DNA of 50,062 nucleotides from Chytridium lagenaria (taxonomy: Eukaryota > Chytridiomycota > Chytridiomycetes > Chytridiales > Chytridiaceae). Below are positions 12,001-23,905 of this stretch, one piece after another. Positions within the stretch are counted from its first letter, which is position 1, and each line of letters starts with the position of its first letter. Below the pieces are notes generated by a model, which worked only from the letters and a program-made list of their open reading frames with translations, ran no database searches and was not told where the DNA came from. Position numbers and translations under genes: made by a program. The stretch is from contig JAHLKC010000200.1 of the NCBI GenBank assembly GCA_025449115.1, positions 1-50,062 on the forward strand. Reading direction: 5' to 3'.

Positions 12001-15000
12001 ACAACGGTGTCAGAAAGATTGCAGAGTTGTCGTTGTGTGAAGTGCCCGCTGAGAATGAGCAGTGGACGGTCGAGTACTTTTTGGAGCGCACGGAGAGTCG
12101 TTGCACGTCTGTTCTTCAAGCTATCAACAACCGGAGTAATCTCATTGAAGGTGCTACGAGAGATATGGTCATGGAGCTCTCGAAAGGCGTTCCACAGCCT
12201 CTTACTCAAGACTTAAAGTTGTCGTATGAGAGTGTCTACTATCATTTCAACTTTCAGAACTTTGAGGCCCTCGTTCAATGCACGAAGGGGTCCGTGGATC
12301 TTTTGAGGTCGCGTTTGGGAAACTATACAAGCAATCAATACGGCAAATCCGGCACTCAGCGCCCATTTTTCAAAGCCGAGATAGTCCTTCTCATTCCCAA
12401 CGTCGTTCTCCAACCGAAGCTTGAGGACATTCAAGGAGCTCTGAACAGGGCCGCAAGCATGGTGGTGGAAGTCTCCAAGAAGCTAACACTAAATTGGAAA
12501 GTATTCCTCAACTCCCCCGACGACCACGCCACAGCCCATTACCCAGAAGATACCTCACAAGTCGCCAACAACAAAGACGTGATGAAGGTTCTTGTCATGC
12601 TCAGTTCCACCGTCAACTCCATGAAAAAAGACGTTGAGCTCCATCGTGAGCAATTCGCCAAGTACGACTTTTTGTGGAAAGACGATAAAAACGAGACGAT
12701 TCAGAACTTTTTGAAGAATAATCCTACCATTGGGGATTTCGAGCAGGAGATTAATCGTTATGAGAGTATTGAGAAGGAGATTTCGGAGATTCCGATCACG
12801 ACACAGATTGGGTTGCTCTTGATTTCGTCGGAGCCACTCAAGCTCGCGCTTATCTCTGAGACCAAGGAGTGGAAGCAACAGTACGGCCTAAACTTAAACC
12901 GAAAGGTCAAGAAAGACATGGAGGAGTTGATTGAGTACATGGACAACAAAACGGTGCGTCTCAGTCGCAAAATCTCTGACATCGATGATCTCCGTCTCGC
13001 TGTTCAAACTCTCAGCGAGATCCGTGAGACCGAAGTGGACATTGATATGAAAGTCCAACCCATCGAAGAGGCCTATCTCCTTCTCACCAAGCACAACGTC
13101 ACGGTCACAAAGGAGGAAACGGAATGGTCGACTCGCTTCGATATAGCTGGAAGAAACTTAAGCAGCTCGTCATTGAGGTTCAGACTCATCTAAGTAAGAT
13201 TCAGCCGGTCTTCAAAGCGGATCTTATTGGGGCTGTACAGAAGTTTGCGCAGGATGTGAAGGATTTCACGGTGGAGTACACTGAGAATGGACCCATGGTT
13301 GGGAGTATTCCACCCAAGACCGCATCGGAACGTCTCAACGTGTTCCAACGAGCATTTGACGAGTTGAACCGCAAAATGGGAGACGTATTCGGCAGGAGAG
13401 GAACTGTTCTCTCTTCCCGTTACGCCGTTCCCCACATTGGTGAGGGTGAAGAAGGAACTTCGCCTACTCCAAAACCTTTACTCGCTTTATAATGACGTCC
13501 TTGAAAAGAGGGCGAGTTACAATGAGACCTTGTGGGCAGATCTTAATCTTGAACGTATCAATACCGACATGATGGATTTCCAGAACAAGATCAAAAAGCT
13601 CCCCAAAGCTATCAAAGACTGGGACGCCTTCCTCGAACTCAAAAAGATTGTTGATGATCTTACTGGAAGGTGCCACTTTCTCGAGTTAGCCAGTAACAAG
13701 GCCATGCAGACTCGTCACTGGGACTCAATCATGAAAATCACAAAGTGTGAAATTCAACCTTGACCCTGAGATGTTCTACCTTCGAAACCTTCTTGACGCA
13801 CCGCTTGTGGAAAACCGCGAAGATATTGAGGATATCTGCACGGCAGCGGTCAAAGAGCGGATATTGAGGTCAAGTTGAAGCAACGGTAGCTGAGTGGGAG
13901 GATAAGATCTTCACTCTTGCTGGGTTCAAGACACGGGGGAACCTTATCTTAAAACCCAGTTCGACCTCCGAAATTATTTCACAGATGGAGGATTCTTTGA
14001 TGACGTTGGCGTCACTTATGTCCAACCGGTACAATGCGCCCTTTAAGCAGGAAATTCAGACTTGGGTGCATAACTTGTCGACAGCCTCTGAGGTTATTGA
14101 GAACTGGCTTGCTGTGCAAAACTTGTGGATCTACCTTGAAGCAGTGTTTGTTGGTGGTGATATCGCTAAACAAATGCCGAAAGAAGCCAAACGATTCAGT
14201 AACATCGACAAGAGTTGGTGCAAAATCATGGTCTTGCCAATGAGCACCCCAACGTCATTCAATGCTGTGTGCTAGATGAGACGATCGCAAACCTACTCCC
14301 GCACTTGACGGAACAGCTTGAGCTTTGTCAGAAATCGTTGTCCGGATATTTAGAATCCAAACGTGCCATTTTCCCCCGGTTCTACTTTGTATCGGACCCA
14401 GCTTTGCTTGAGATTCTTGGGCAAGCATCTGACTCTCATACGATTCAGGCACACCTCAAGTCCGTGTTTGACAACGTTGCTAATGTGCAGTTCCATGAGA
14501 AAGAGTATGACAAAATCCTCGCGATGGAGTCGGCAGAAGGGGAGGTTTCATTGAGTAAACCTATGCTGGCTACTGGAAACGTAGAGATGTGGTTGGGTAC
14601 ACTTCTCACATCGATGCAGACCTCTATCAACGACATTGTCCGGGAGGCTGCGTCCAGAATGAATGATATGCCTCTCACCAAGTTTTTGGATGAGTACCCT
14701 GCCCAAATTGGTCTCTTGTGTTTGCAAATCCAATGGACCATGATCTCAGAAGAGGCGCTGACGGCCTCGAAATCTGACAAGAAGAAGATGCGGCGACGAA
14801 TCAGAGAATCACTGAGATTTTGAACAGTCTTATTGATGTTACTACCAAGGATCTCACAAAGATGGACAGAACTAAGTACGAGACGTTCATTACGATTCAA
14901 GTGCATCATCGTGATGTGTTTGAGAAGCTTTACAAGTCTCACGTTAAAAGCCCGGAAGACTTGAGTGGTTGAAGCAAGCACGGTTTTATTGGCATGAAAC

Positions 15001-18000
15001 CAAGGACTGCTGTATTGTATCCATCACCAACTTTGATTTCAGGTACCAGTGCGAGTACCTTGGATGCACGGATCGCCTTGTCATCACACCTCTTACAGAT
15101 CGTTGTTACATCACTCTCGCTCAAGCCTTGGGTATGTCGCTTGGAGGTTCCCCCGCGGGACCCGCAGGTACCGGAAAGACCGAGTCCGTCAAAGATCTTG
15201 GCAAGAATCTCGCGAAATGGGTTGTTGTATTCAACTGCTCTGATCAGATGGATTATCGTGGTCTTGGACGTATCTTCAAGGGTCTTGCTCAGTCTGGTTG
15301 CTGGGTTGCTTTGATGAGTTTAATCGTATCGAACTCCCTGTGCTCTCCGTCGCGGCTCAGCAGATTGGCTGTGTCTTCTCGGCGAGAAAGGAGAGGAAGA
15401 CGAGTTTCATCTTCACGGATGGAGATAACGTTGACTTGAACCCTGAAGTTGGCATGTTTATCACCATGAACCCTGGCTATGCAGGTCGTGTCGAACTTCC
15501 CGAGAACTTGAAAGTTCATTTCCGTTACGTCGCTATGATGGTGCCTGATCGTCAAATTATCATCCGAGTGAAGTTGGCCGGATGTGGTTTCATCAGTAAC
15601 CTTCTTCTTGCTAAGAAGTTTTTCGTGCTTTACCGTCTTTGCGAGGAGCAGCTGTCAAAGCAAGTTCACTACGACTTCGGTCTCAGGAATATTTTGTCCG
15701 TGTTGCGTACTTGTGGGTCAGTGAAACGTGCTAACCCTGAGGATAGTGAGAACATGATCATCATGCGTGTGCTGCGTGACATGAACTTGTCTAAGCTCGT
15801 TGACGAAGATGAAGCATTATTCTTGTCGCTCGTCAATGATTTGTTTCCCGGTTTGACGGCTAAGAAGGCATCCTACCCCAACATTGAGTCCGCTGTCGAC
15901 CAGCAGCTATCTGAGGCTAATTTAATCAACCACCCACCCTGGACCCTCAAGGTGATTCAACTTTATGAAACCGCTAGAGTGCGTCACGGTATCATGGTGC
16001 TTGGACCGACTGGAACCGGAAAGACCAAGTGCATTAATTCACTTCTCAAGGCCATGACGGTGTGTGGAGATCCTCATAAGGAGCTTCGTATGAATCCTAA
16101 GGCAATCACGGACTACCAGATGTTCGGACGTCTCGATGTCGCCACCAATGACTGGACGGACGGCATCTTCTCCAGTTTGTGGAGAAAGACGCTGAAGAAG
16201 AAGGGAGAAACCGTCTGGATTGTTCTTGATGGACCCGTCGATGCCGTTTGGATCGAAAATCTCAACTCTGTGCTTGACGATAACAAATGTCTGACCCTCG
16301 CCAACGGTGATCGTATACCTATGTCCAGCTCGTGTAAGCTGACATTTGAGGTGCATTCACTCCGTAACGCCTCCCTGCCACCGTCTCGCGTTGTGGTATG
16401 ATTTACATTGGTATCACCGCCTTGACGTGGGATATCGTCCTTCAGTCTTGGTTCAAAAGCCGTACACCTCAGGAGGTTGCGATCCTCGAGCCTTTGTTTA
16501 ATTCTAGCTTTGGTGTCGCAAACCAATTCGTTTTGCTTGAACTCCACCCCAAAATGATTATCGCCAAGGTCAGCTATGTGTCAAACCTCTGCACCCTTCT
16601 TAGCGGGTTGATCCCTAAGGCTGAGGCCAAACAAGTCTCAGATTTCTGCAGACTACATGGAACGTCTGTACATTTTCGCGCTGTTTTGGAGTTTAGGTGC
16701 ACTGCTCGAACTCGATGAGAGGAAAAAAGCTACAGGCATTCCTTTTAGAAAAGGCGCCAGATCTCAAGTACCCACCAATTGACCCAGCTTCTCAGGACAC
16801 GTTCTTCGAATTTTTTGTTTCTGAATCGGGCCAGTGGATGCACTGGAAAGAACGCGTACCAAGCTGGACTTACCCTCAGGACCATACTCCAGAGTTTTCC
16901 AGTATCATTATTCCAACCGTCGACAACGTTCGTACTGAGTTTTTGATGGAGACTATCATAAAACAGCAACGATCTGTTTTGCTAATCGGTGAGCCTGGTA
17001 CCGCTAAGACGGTGACCGTCCGAAAATACCTCGCCAAGCTTACTCCGGAGACACATTTGTACAAGAACTTGTCTTTCTCAAGTGCTACGACTCCGATGAT
17101 TTTCCAGAGAACTATTGAGTCTTACCTTGATAAGCGGATGGGTTCGACTTATGGGCCTCCTGCTGGGAAGAAAATGATTTTGTTCATTGATGATGTAAAC
17201 ATGCCTGAGATTAATGAATGGGGTGACCAAGTTACTGGTGAGATTGTGAGGCAGCTCATGGAGTGGCAAGGTTTCTACTCTTTGGACCGACCTGGTATGT
17301 ATTCACGTCATACATTTATGAAACGAATTTACTGTTGTTATATTCCTAACAACAATATTTTTTGTAGGTGACTGGACTGGTATTGTCGACCTTCAATACC
17401 TTGCGGCTATGATGCACCCTGGTGGTGGCCGTAACGATATACCTAGTCGTTTGAAGCGTCAATTTGTCGTCTTGAACTGCACCATCCCCTCAGACGTCTC
17501 CGTTGACAAGATTTTCGGTACTATGCTCGAGGACATTTCTCAGTGGCCAGAAAATTCACAGAGGAAGTCTCGGCCATGGCTGCAAGGCTTCCAGGAGTCA
17601 CCCGCCGTTTGTGGCAGTTGACCAAGACCAAGATGTTGCCGACTCCGGCAAAGTTTCACTATATTTTCAATCTTCGTGATTTGAGTCGTATCATTGAGGG
17701 TATGCTCAACTCACACGCTGAGGAGATTAGCTCTGTTAAGCTTCTGCTCAATCTTTGGGAGCACGAATGTTCCCGTGTTATTCCTGATCGGTTCATCACT
17801 ACAGAGGATGTGGAATGGTTCAACAAGACCTTGGTGAACGTCGCCGTTAAGGATCTCGGCGAGGATCTTGGAGCTGTTGTTTCCCAGAAAAGCTTGTTCG
17901 TTGACTTCTTAAGGGAACCACCAGAGGTCGAGGATCCTGATGTAGAGATTGATCTCGAGGCTATTAAAGTTTACGAGAAGGTTCCAAGCTTTGATGTGCT

Positions 18001-21000
18001 CCGTGAGCGCCTCATCGAGTACATGAAGCAGTACAATGAGGCGATTCGTGGATCCAAGATGGACCTTGTGCTCTTTGAGGATGCCATGAAGCACATCGTA
18101 AGAATTTCAAGAATCATCAGAACGCCTCGTGGTAACGCTTTGCTTGTTGGTGTCGGAGGTTCCGGTAAACAGTCTCTTACAAAGTTGGCCGCTTTTATCG
18201 CCAAGAGTCAGGTATTCCAAATCGCCATCTCCAAGAACTATGGTGTTTCCAACCTCATGGAAGACTTGAAGTTCATGTATAAGATTGCTGGAGCAAGCGG
18301 CAAATCCCTTTCGTTCATCTTTACCGATAATGAGATCAAAGAAGAGGGATTCCTTGGTTATATCAACAACATTCTTACATCTGGTGAAATCACCAACCTT
18401 TTCCCGAAAGACGAAGTTATATCTATTTCATCAGACTTGCGGCCTGCTTTGAAAAAAGCACGCCCTCAAGTCATGGACACTATTGAGAACTTATGGCAAT
18501 TCTTCATTGACCGAGTGAAAGCAAATCTTCACGTCGTTCTTTGCTTCTCGCCCGTTGGAGACAAGTTCCGTAACCGCTCTCTTAAGTTCCCCGGTCTTAT
18601 CAGTGGTTGTACCATGGATTGGTTTACACGTTGGCCAAACGAGGCTCTTAGGGCCGTCGCAGAAAAGTTTGTTGGAGAAATGGACATTGTCGGATCCGAC
18701 AGTACCAAGAAGGAGGTGGTTTACCACATGGCATTGTTCACGACCTTGTGACAGAGGCTTGCGATAATACTTTGCTCAATTCAGACGACGAACTCACGTC
18801 ACTCCCAAGTCGTACTATCTTTCCTTACATCCTATAAAAGCTTGTACCATTTAAAGAGATCAGAAGTCGGTGGATCCTCGGACCGCATGAATATGGTCTT
18901 TCTAAGCTGATCGAAGCGTCGAATCCGTTGCCGTTTTACAAGAACAGCTTGTTGTCAAAGAAAAGGAGTTAGCTGTTGCTTCGAAGCAGGCAGATGCTGT
19001 GCTCATTGAGTTACAGCATCCACTGCCTCAGTGAAAAAGTCAAGGATGCCGTGTACAAGGTCAAGACCAAGTCTGAGGCGATCGCAAACGCAATTAAGGC
19101 CGACAAGAGTTTCGCTGAATCGCAACTTGAGGCTGCTAAGCCTGCTCTTGAGGAAGCCACGCACGCCTTGAATTCTATTCAAGCTTCCCATATTTCGACG
19201 GTAAGAAAGCTCGCCAAACCTCCTCATTTGATCATGAGGATTATGGACGGTGTGCTCCTTCTTCAAAAGAAAAAGGTGGATACGGTCACTCAGGATCCGG
19301 ACAAGCCTTGTGCGAAACCCTCGTGGGGTGAAGCGCTTCGTCTCATGTCAGCTTCTGATTTTTTTGACGTCTCTTACGACGTTTGGAAAGGACGAGATTA
19401 ACGAAGAGACGGTTGAGCTGTTGGAGCCTCTCCTTGACATGCCTGATTTCAATCTTGAAGGTGCCAAGAAAGTGTCTGCTGATGTCGCCGGTCTTGCTCT
19501 TGGGTGAAAGCCATGTCATTCTACTTCTCAATCAACAAAAGGTTATTCCTCTTAGGCGATTTGATCGTTCAGGAGGCTAGTTACAGTAGCCATGAATGAC
19601 TTAACAAGGCCCAGCAAGCCCTTGACGAGAAGCAAGCTGAGCTAGATATTTTCAAGGAAGTACAACGGTGCTATTCTCAGAAGCAGGCTCTACAAGCTGA
19701 TGCTGACAGCTGTAAAAGGAAAATGAACGCAGCTACAGCCTTATTCCGGCTTGAAGGGAGAGAAGGACCGCTGGACTACTCAAAGCAAGGAGTTTGCTGA
19801 ACGGATTGGCCGCTTGGTTGGAGATGTTATCTAGCAGTGGCTTTCCTTTCTTATAGTGGTCCGTTAACCAAACCTTTAGGCAGCAGTTGCTTATGGACTG
19901 GAAGAAGAATTGGTTAGAAGAAAAATTCCACACACCGAAGATTTAGATATCATCGGTTTGCTTGTCGATAATACAACGTGGGCGAGTGGAATATTCAAGG
20001 TCTCCCGACCGATGAGCTGTCTACACAAACGGTATTATCGTCACTAAGGTACTAGATATCCTCTCTTAATCGATCCGCAAACTCAAGCAAAGACATGGAT
20101 AAAGAACCGGGAGGGAATAACAAGCTGCAGGTGACAAGCTTAACAGCAAGTATTTCAGACAAATGTTGATGACTGCGTCATCAGGGCAGGCCCTTCTTAT
20201 TGAAGATGTGGAGAAGCATTGGATCCCACTTTGGATAATTTAGAAAGAATCTTATCAAGGCTGGTCGTTCATTCAAAGTCGTTTTGTGATAAGGAAATTG
20301 ATTTTAGCGAAGGATTTAGTCTCTTATTACTACAAGCTTCCTAATCCCAACTACAACCCGAAATTACGCCAAGTGTAGTATCATTGACTTTACTGTCACG
20401 CACAAGGGTTTGGAGGAGCAACTTTAGGTCGTGTTATTATGAGAGAAAAACAAGAACTTGAAACCGAAAGGGCCAAGCTTCTTGAGAGGTTAACTCAAAC
20501 AAGAGAAAGATGAAGCAGTTGAAGACACTTGCTTGAGCGTTTGACCTACAAAGGGTTCTTGTTGACGATGAGTCTTGATTGAAGTGCTTGCTGTCACCAA
20601 GACTACAGCAGAGGAAGTCAACGAGAAGCTGGTGGTTGCCGCTGACACGCAGAAGAAAATTACTGTTGCGCGTGAAGAGTATCGGCCGGTGCTAGTCGTG
20701 GAGTATCATCTATTTCCTTATTGCCGAGATGAGTATGGTTAATCCTATGTACCAAACCTCATTGAAGCAATTCCTTGGATGTTCGATGAGAGTATGGAGA
20801 AAGGCGCTCCTTCACCTATCCAGTAAGCGTATTCAAAACATTATCGAATACTGTACGTCGTGCTTTCTCTTACATCACCAGAGGTCTTTATGAGATTCAT
20901 AAAGTGCTTTTCGTTCTTCTCATGGCTCTCAAGATTGATATCTCTATGGTAAAGTCGACATGAAGAGTTCCGCTGCTTATCAAGGGTGGTGTGCTCTAGA

Positions 21001-23218
21001 TATCAACGCCGTCGTAAAAAAGCCATTCAACTGGATCCTGATATGACGTGGCTAAACTTAGTCGCGCTTAGCAAAATGCCTGGTTTAACGATCTGTTGAA
21101 CCAGGTTGGAAAGAACGAAAAGGCTTGGAAGTCATGGTATGAGAAGGACGGGCCTGAGAATGAGATGCTTCCGAGTGGGTACCAAAATTCTTTGGATGCC
21201 TTCCGCCGGCTCCTCTCATCAGATCATGGTGTCTTGACCGTACGATCATGATGGCCAAACAGTACATTGCAAGCTCCATGACTCAACGCTACGCCGAGTC
21301 TCAGATCTTGGATCTAGATGCACTTTTGATAGAGTCCGATAATAGACGCCAATGATCTGTCTTTGTCGACTGGTTCTGATCCTTCGTCGGATATTGAGAA
21401 CCTTTCAAAGAAGTACAAGATTGATATCAAAGCCATTTCCATGGGACAGGGACAGGAGGTTCATGCTCGCAAGCTCCTTCAGCCTTCATGACAAATGGTG
21501 GCTGGCACTTCTTCAAAACTGTCACTTGGTTTGCCTTTCATGGATGAGCTCCTTACTACAATTTGGAAACGGAGAGCATTCACGAAAAATTCCGCTTTGG
21601 ATAACGACCGATGTCAGCTCCAAGTTCCCCATTACCTTCTTGCAAATGGCGATAAAGTTTACCAATGAGCCTCCACAAGGTGTCAAGGCTGGTTTAAAAA
21701 GAACGTACGCGTGGTTTACTCAAGACATGCTGGACATGAGTACAAGACCACAGTACAAGCCACTACTGTACGGTCTTGCATTCCTTCACTCTGTCGTGCA
21801 AGAAAGAAGAAAGTTTGGACCTCTTGGATGGAACATTCCGTACGAGTTAATCAGTCTGATCTTGCTGCATCGGTTCAGTTCGTGCAGAATCACGTTGACG
21901 AATTGGCCCCAAAAGCTTCCATTCATGGCAAACTGCGCGTTACATGTTCTGTGAAGTACACTACGGAGGCAGAGTTACAGATGACTTTGATAGGTAAGAT
22001 GCTGAAAGGATTTTCTCTTACATTTAAGGCGGCTGTTAAACACTTACGGAAAGGTCTGGTTTGGAGATCACATGTTCCTCGACAACTTTAGCTTCTACAA
22101 AGGCTATGTTATTCCACATCTTAAGACAGTTGAAGAATACCGACTGTCTATCGAGTCACTTCCGTTGGTGGATACTCCCGATGTGTTTGGATTGCACCCG
22201 AACGCAGATATTTCTAGTCAAACCAAAGATTCGCAGCGTATGCTGGGTAAGAAAACGCTTTCAGTAATCAGTCTCTTACAATTATACAGATACTATCATG
22301 TCTATCCAGCCAAAGGACAGTAATGCCGCGGAGTGAGACCAGAGAAGATACGGTCAAGCGCATGGCAAATGATCTCCTCAGCAAGCTTCCCGAGGACTTT
22401 GACAAACAAGGCCAAGCTGGCTATCCAAAGCAAGGAGGCATGAAACGCTCAATATTTTCTTGGGCAGGAGATTGACCGGATGCAGATAGTGATTTCAATT
22501 GTACGTTCAACGCTCAGTGACCTGAAGTTGGCCATCGACGGAACGATCATTGTAAGCGCTCAGCTTCAGGAAGCTCTTGATGCGCTTTATGATGCGCGTG
22601 TTCCTATTGCATGGGTCAAAGTATCGTGGCAAAGCGCAACGCTTGGTCTATGGTACTCTGAATTATTAAGTCGTATTGCACAATTCCACACCTGGCTCTA
22701 TGATGGAAGCCGTTGGTCTTCTGGCTTTCTGGATTCTTTAACCTCAGGGTTCTTGACGGCCATTCGTCAGAAATTACCCGTGTTCACATGGATGGGCTTT
22801 GGATAACGTCAAGGTAATAATTTTTTTTTCCTTTTTTTATTAACATGTGTTCGTGTTGCTAAACCTCTTTGCTATCAGCTTGCACCCGAAGTAATGAAAC
22901 AAATGAAGGAGGATATTACGGCGCCTCCATCAGAAGGTGTTTATATCCATGGTCTCTTTATCGAAGGAGCTGGCTGGGACAGAAGAATATTCGTCTAACC
23001 GAATCCCAACCGAAAGTTATTCACCAAGCCATGCCTGTTGTGCATGTGTCCGCAACCAACTCAACTGATGACGGAGATCCCCGCATGTATAGATGCCCAG
23101 TCTACCGAAGGCCAGAAGAACCGACCAAAACTACATCTTTGACATTGACCTTAAAACCACGGCCAATCCCGATTACTGGGTTCTCAGAGGTATCGCGCTT
23201 TTGTGCGCAACCTCTTAA
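9020..23218 (+). CDS. axonemal outer-arm dynein heavy chain, DNAH5/DNAH8 (gamma) type, many frameshifts
   Basis: This is the motor subunit of an outer dynein arm, which drives flagellar beating by ATP-dependent sliding of doublet microtubules. The N-terminus ([14 protein letters not shown], then [20 protein letters not shown]), and tail motifs such as [35 protein letters not shown] and [19 protein letters not shown], match the DNAH5/DNAH8 class. Order: tail to about 13400, linker about 13480-14980, AAA1 with GPAGTGKT at 15158-15181 and Walker B CFDEFNR at 15307-15327, AAA2 with GPTGTGKT at 16003-16026, AAA3 with GEPGTAKT at 16988-17011, AAA4 with VGGSGKQS ending at 18175, stalk ([19 protein letters not shown]) from about 18950, AAA5/AAA6 about 19950-21500, and a C-terminal cap ending [14 protein letters not shown] and TAA. 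About 14.2 kb with few introns (9317-9555 and 17295-17367 among them) fits a full chain of roughly 4500 residues. All nucleotide motifs are intact, but dozens of indels break the frame; see the low-quality entry. Confidence 0.93.
19500..21700 (+). other. stretch of very low consensus quality within the dynein gene (AAA5/AAA6)
   Basis: Dynein residues can still be followed (for example [19 protein letters not shown] near 20060 and [18 protein letters not shown] near 21085), but the frame changes every few dozen bases and no long open frame exists between about 19930 and 21080. Some positions also look substituted, such as the codons before PLLIDP. The neighbouring AAA4 region has an uninterrupted 402-codon frame. 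The local pattern suits a thinly covered or unpolished read segment; true decay of this part is the alternative. Confidence 0.6.
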
Positions 23219-23280
23219 AAGCCAGCACCTGTGCTGATTTATACTTTTCGTGTTTGTATTTATTTAATCGTGTTCTAGTT

Positions 23281-23286
23281 AATAAA
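23281..23286 (+). terminator. candidate poly(A) signal AATAAA for the dynein heavy chain
   Basis: AATAAA lies 62 bp past the dynein stop codon, at a usual distance for cleavage and polyadenylation. It is an isolated motif in AT-rich sequence, so chance is possible. Confidence 0.4.
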
Positions 23287-23443
23287 GTTTGGTAAATATT
23301 ATGAAGTCTCTTATAGCAGCAGTGACAGTCACCAAATTTTTTAATTTTGGTTGTCCGAACTATAAAACAAATCAACATTAGCCCCCCAACCTCTTTCACC
23401 CTCCGCGCATCAGCTCAAACAGCGGAGGAAAGAAGCAGGAAAC

Positions 23444-23905
23444 ATGTATGGTCGAATAGTGGTCATCCGGAGGACGGGACAGGATGGAAAGTGAGGAATT
23501 CCTGCATTCCAGACTAATGCTAAAGCGATTCAATTTAGTGACTTTCCTCTGAATCGAACGGAATGTACCTTTGGAAGGCAAGTCCAGCATTTTGTTGAAA
23601 ACGGGATGCTGACCTTGTGCAGAGCGCTAGATTGTACTATTCGAGTGCGCTTGCCGGAGGTGTCGCGGAACCACTGTCTAATCACCGTCAATGAAGAAAA
23701 GATCGTAAGTGCTGAATATGTGCATTGCTTTAACAGGACAGGTATTCTTGACGGATCTGAGCAACAATGGGACTTTGCTGAATGGATCAGAGATTCCCCG
23801 CAATGAGCCTACTGCCTTGAAAAACGGAGATACTTTCTCCATCATGACGAGAACCTTCCGATTCGAGTATTCCAATCCATCAATTGGAAGTGAAGCCATA
23901 GATGT
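23444..23905 (+). other. FHA (phosphothreonine-binding) domain exons
   Basis: After removal of three introns the exons give about 110 residues with the FHA hallmarks: the FGR of the first loop, the R-NHC turn (SRNHC, corresponding to the S-x-x-H motif) and the NG of the last loop (LLNGSEI). FHA domains bind phosphothreonine peptides; in Ki-67 this domain binds partners such as NIFK and KIF15. Order and spacing match an N-terminal Ki-67 FHA domain. No frameshift is needed in this stretch, which makes it the best supported part of the gene. Confidence 0.85.

Noticed and set aside
9020..23218. Dynein as a true pseudogene
   Set aside because: Indels of the same type occur in essential genes nearby, and motifs are conserved at residue level throughout. 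Kept only as the alternative in the findings.
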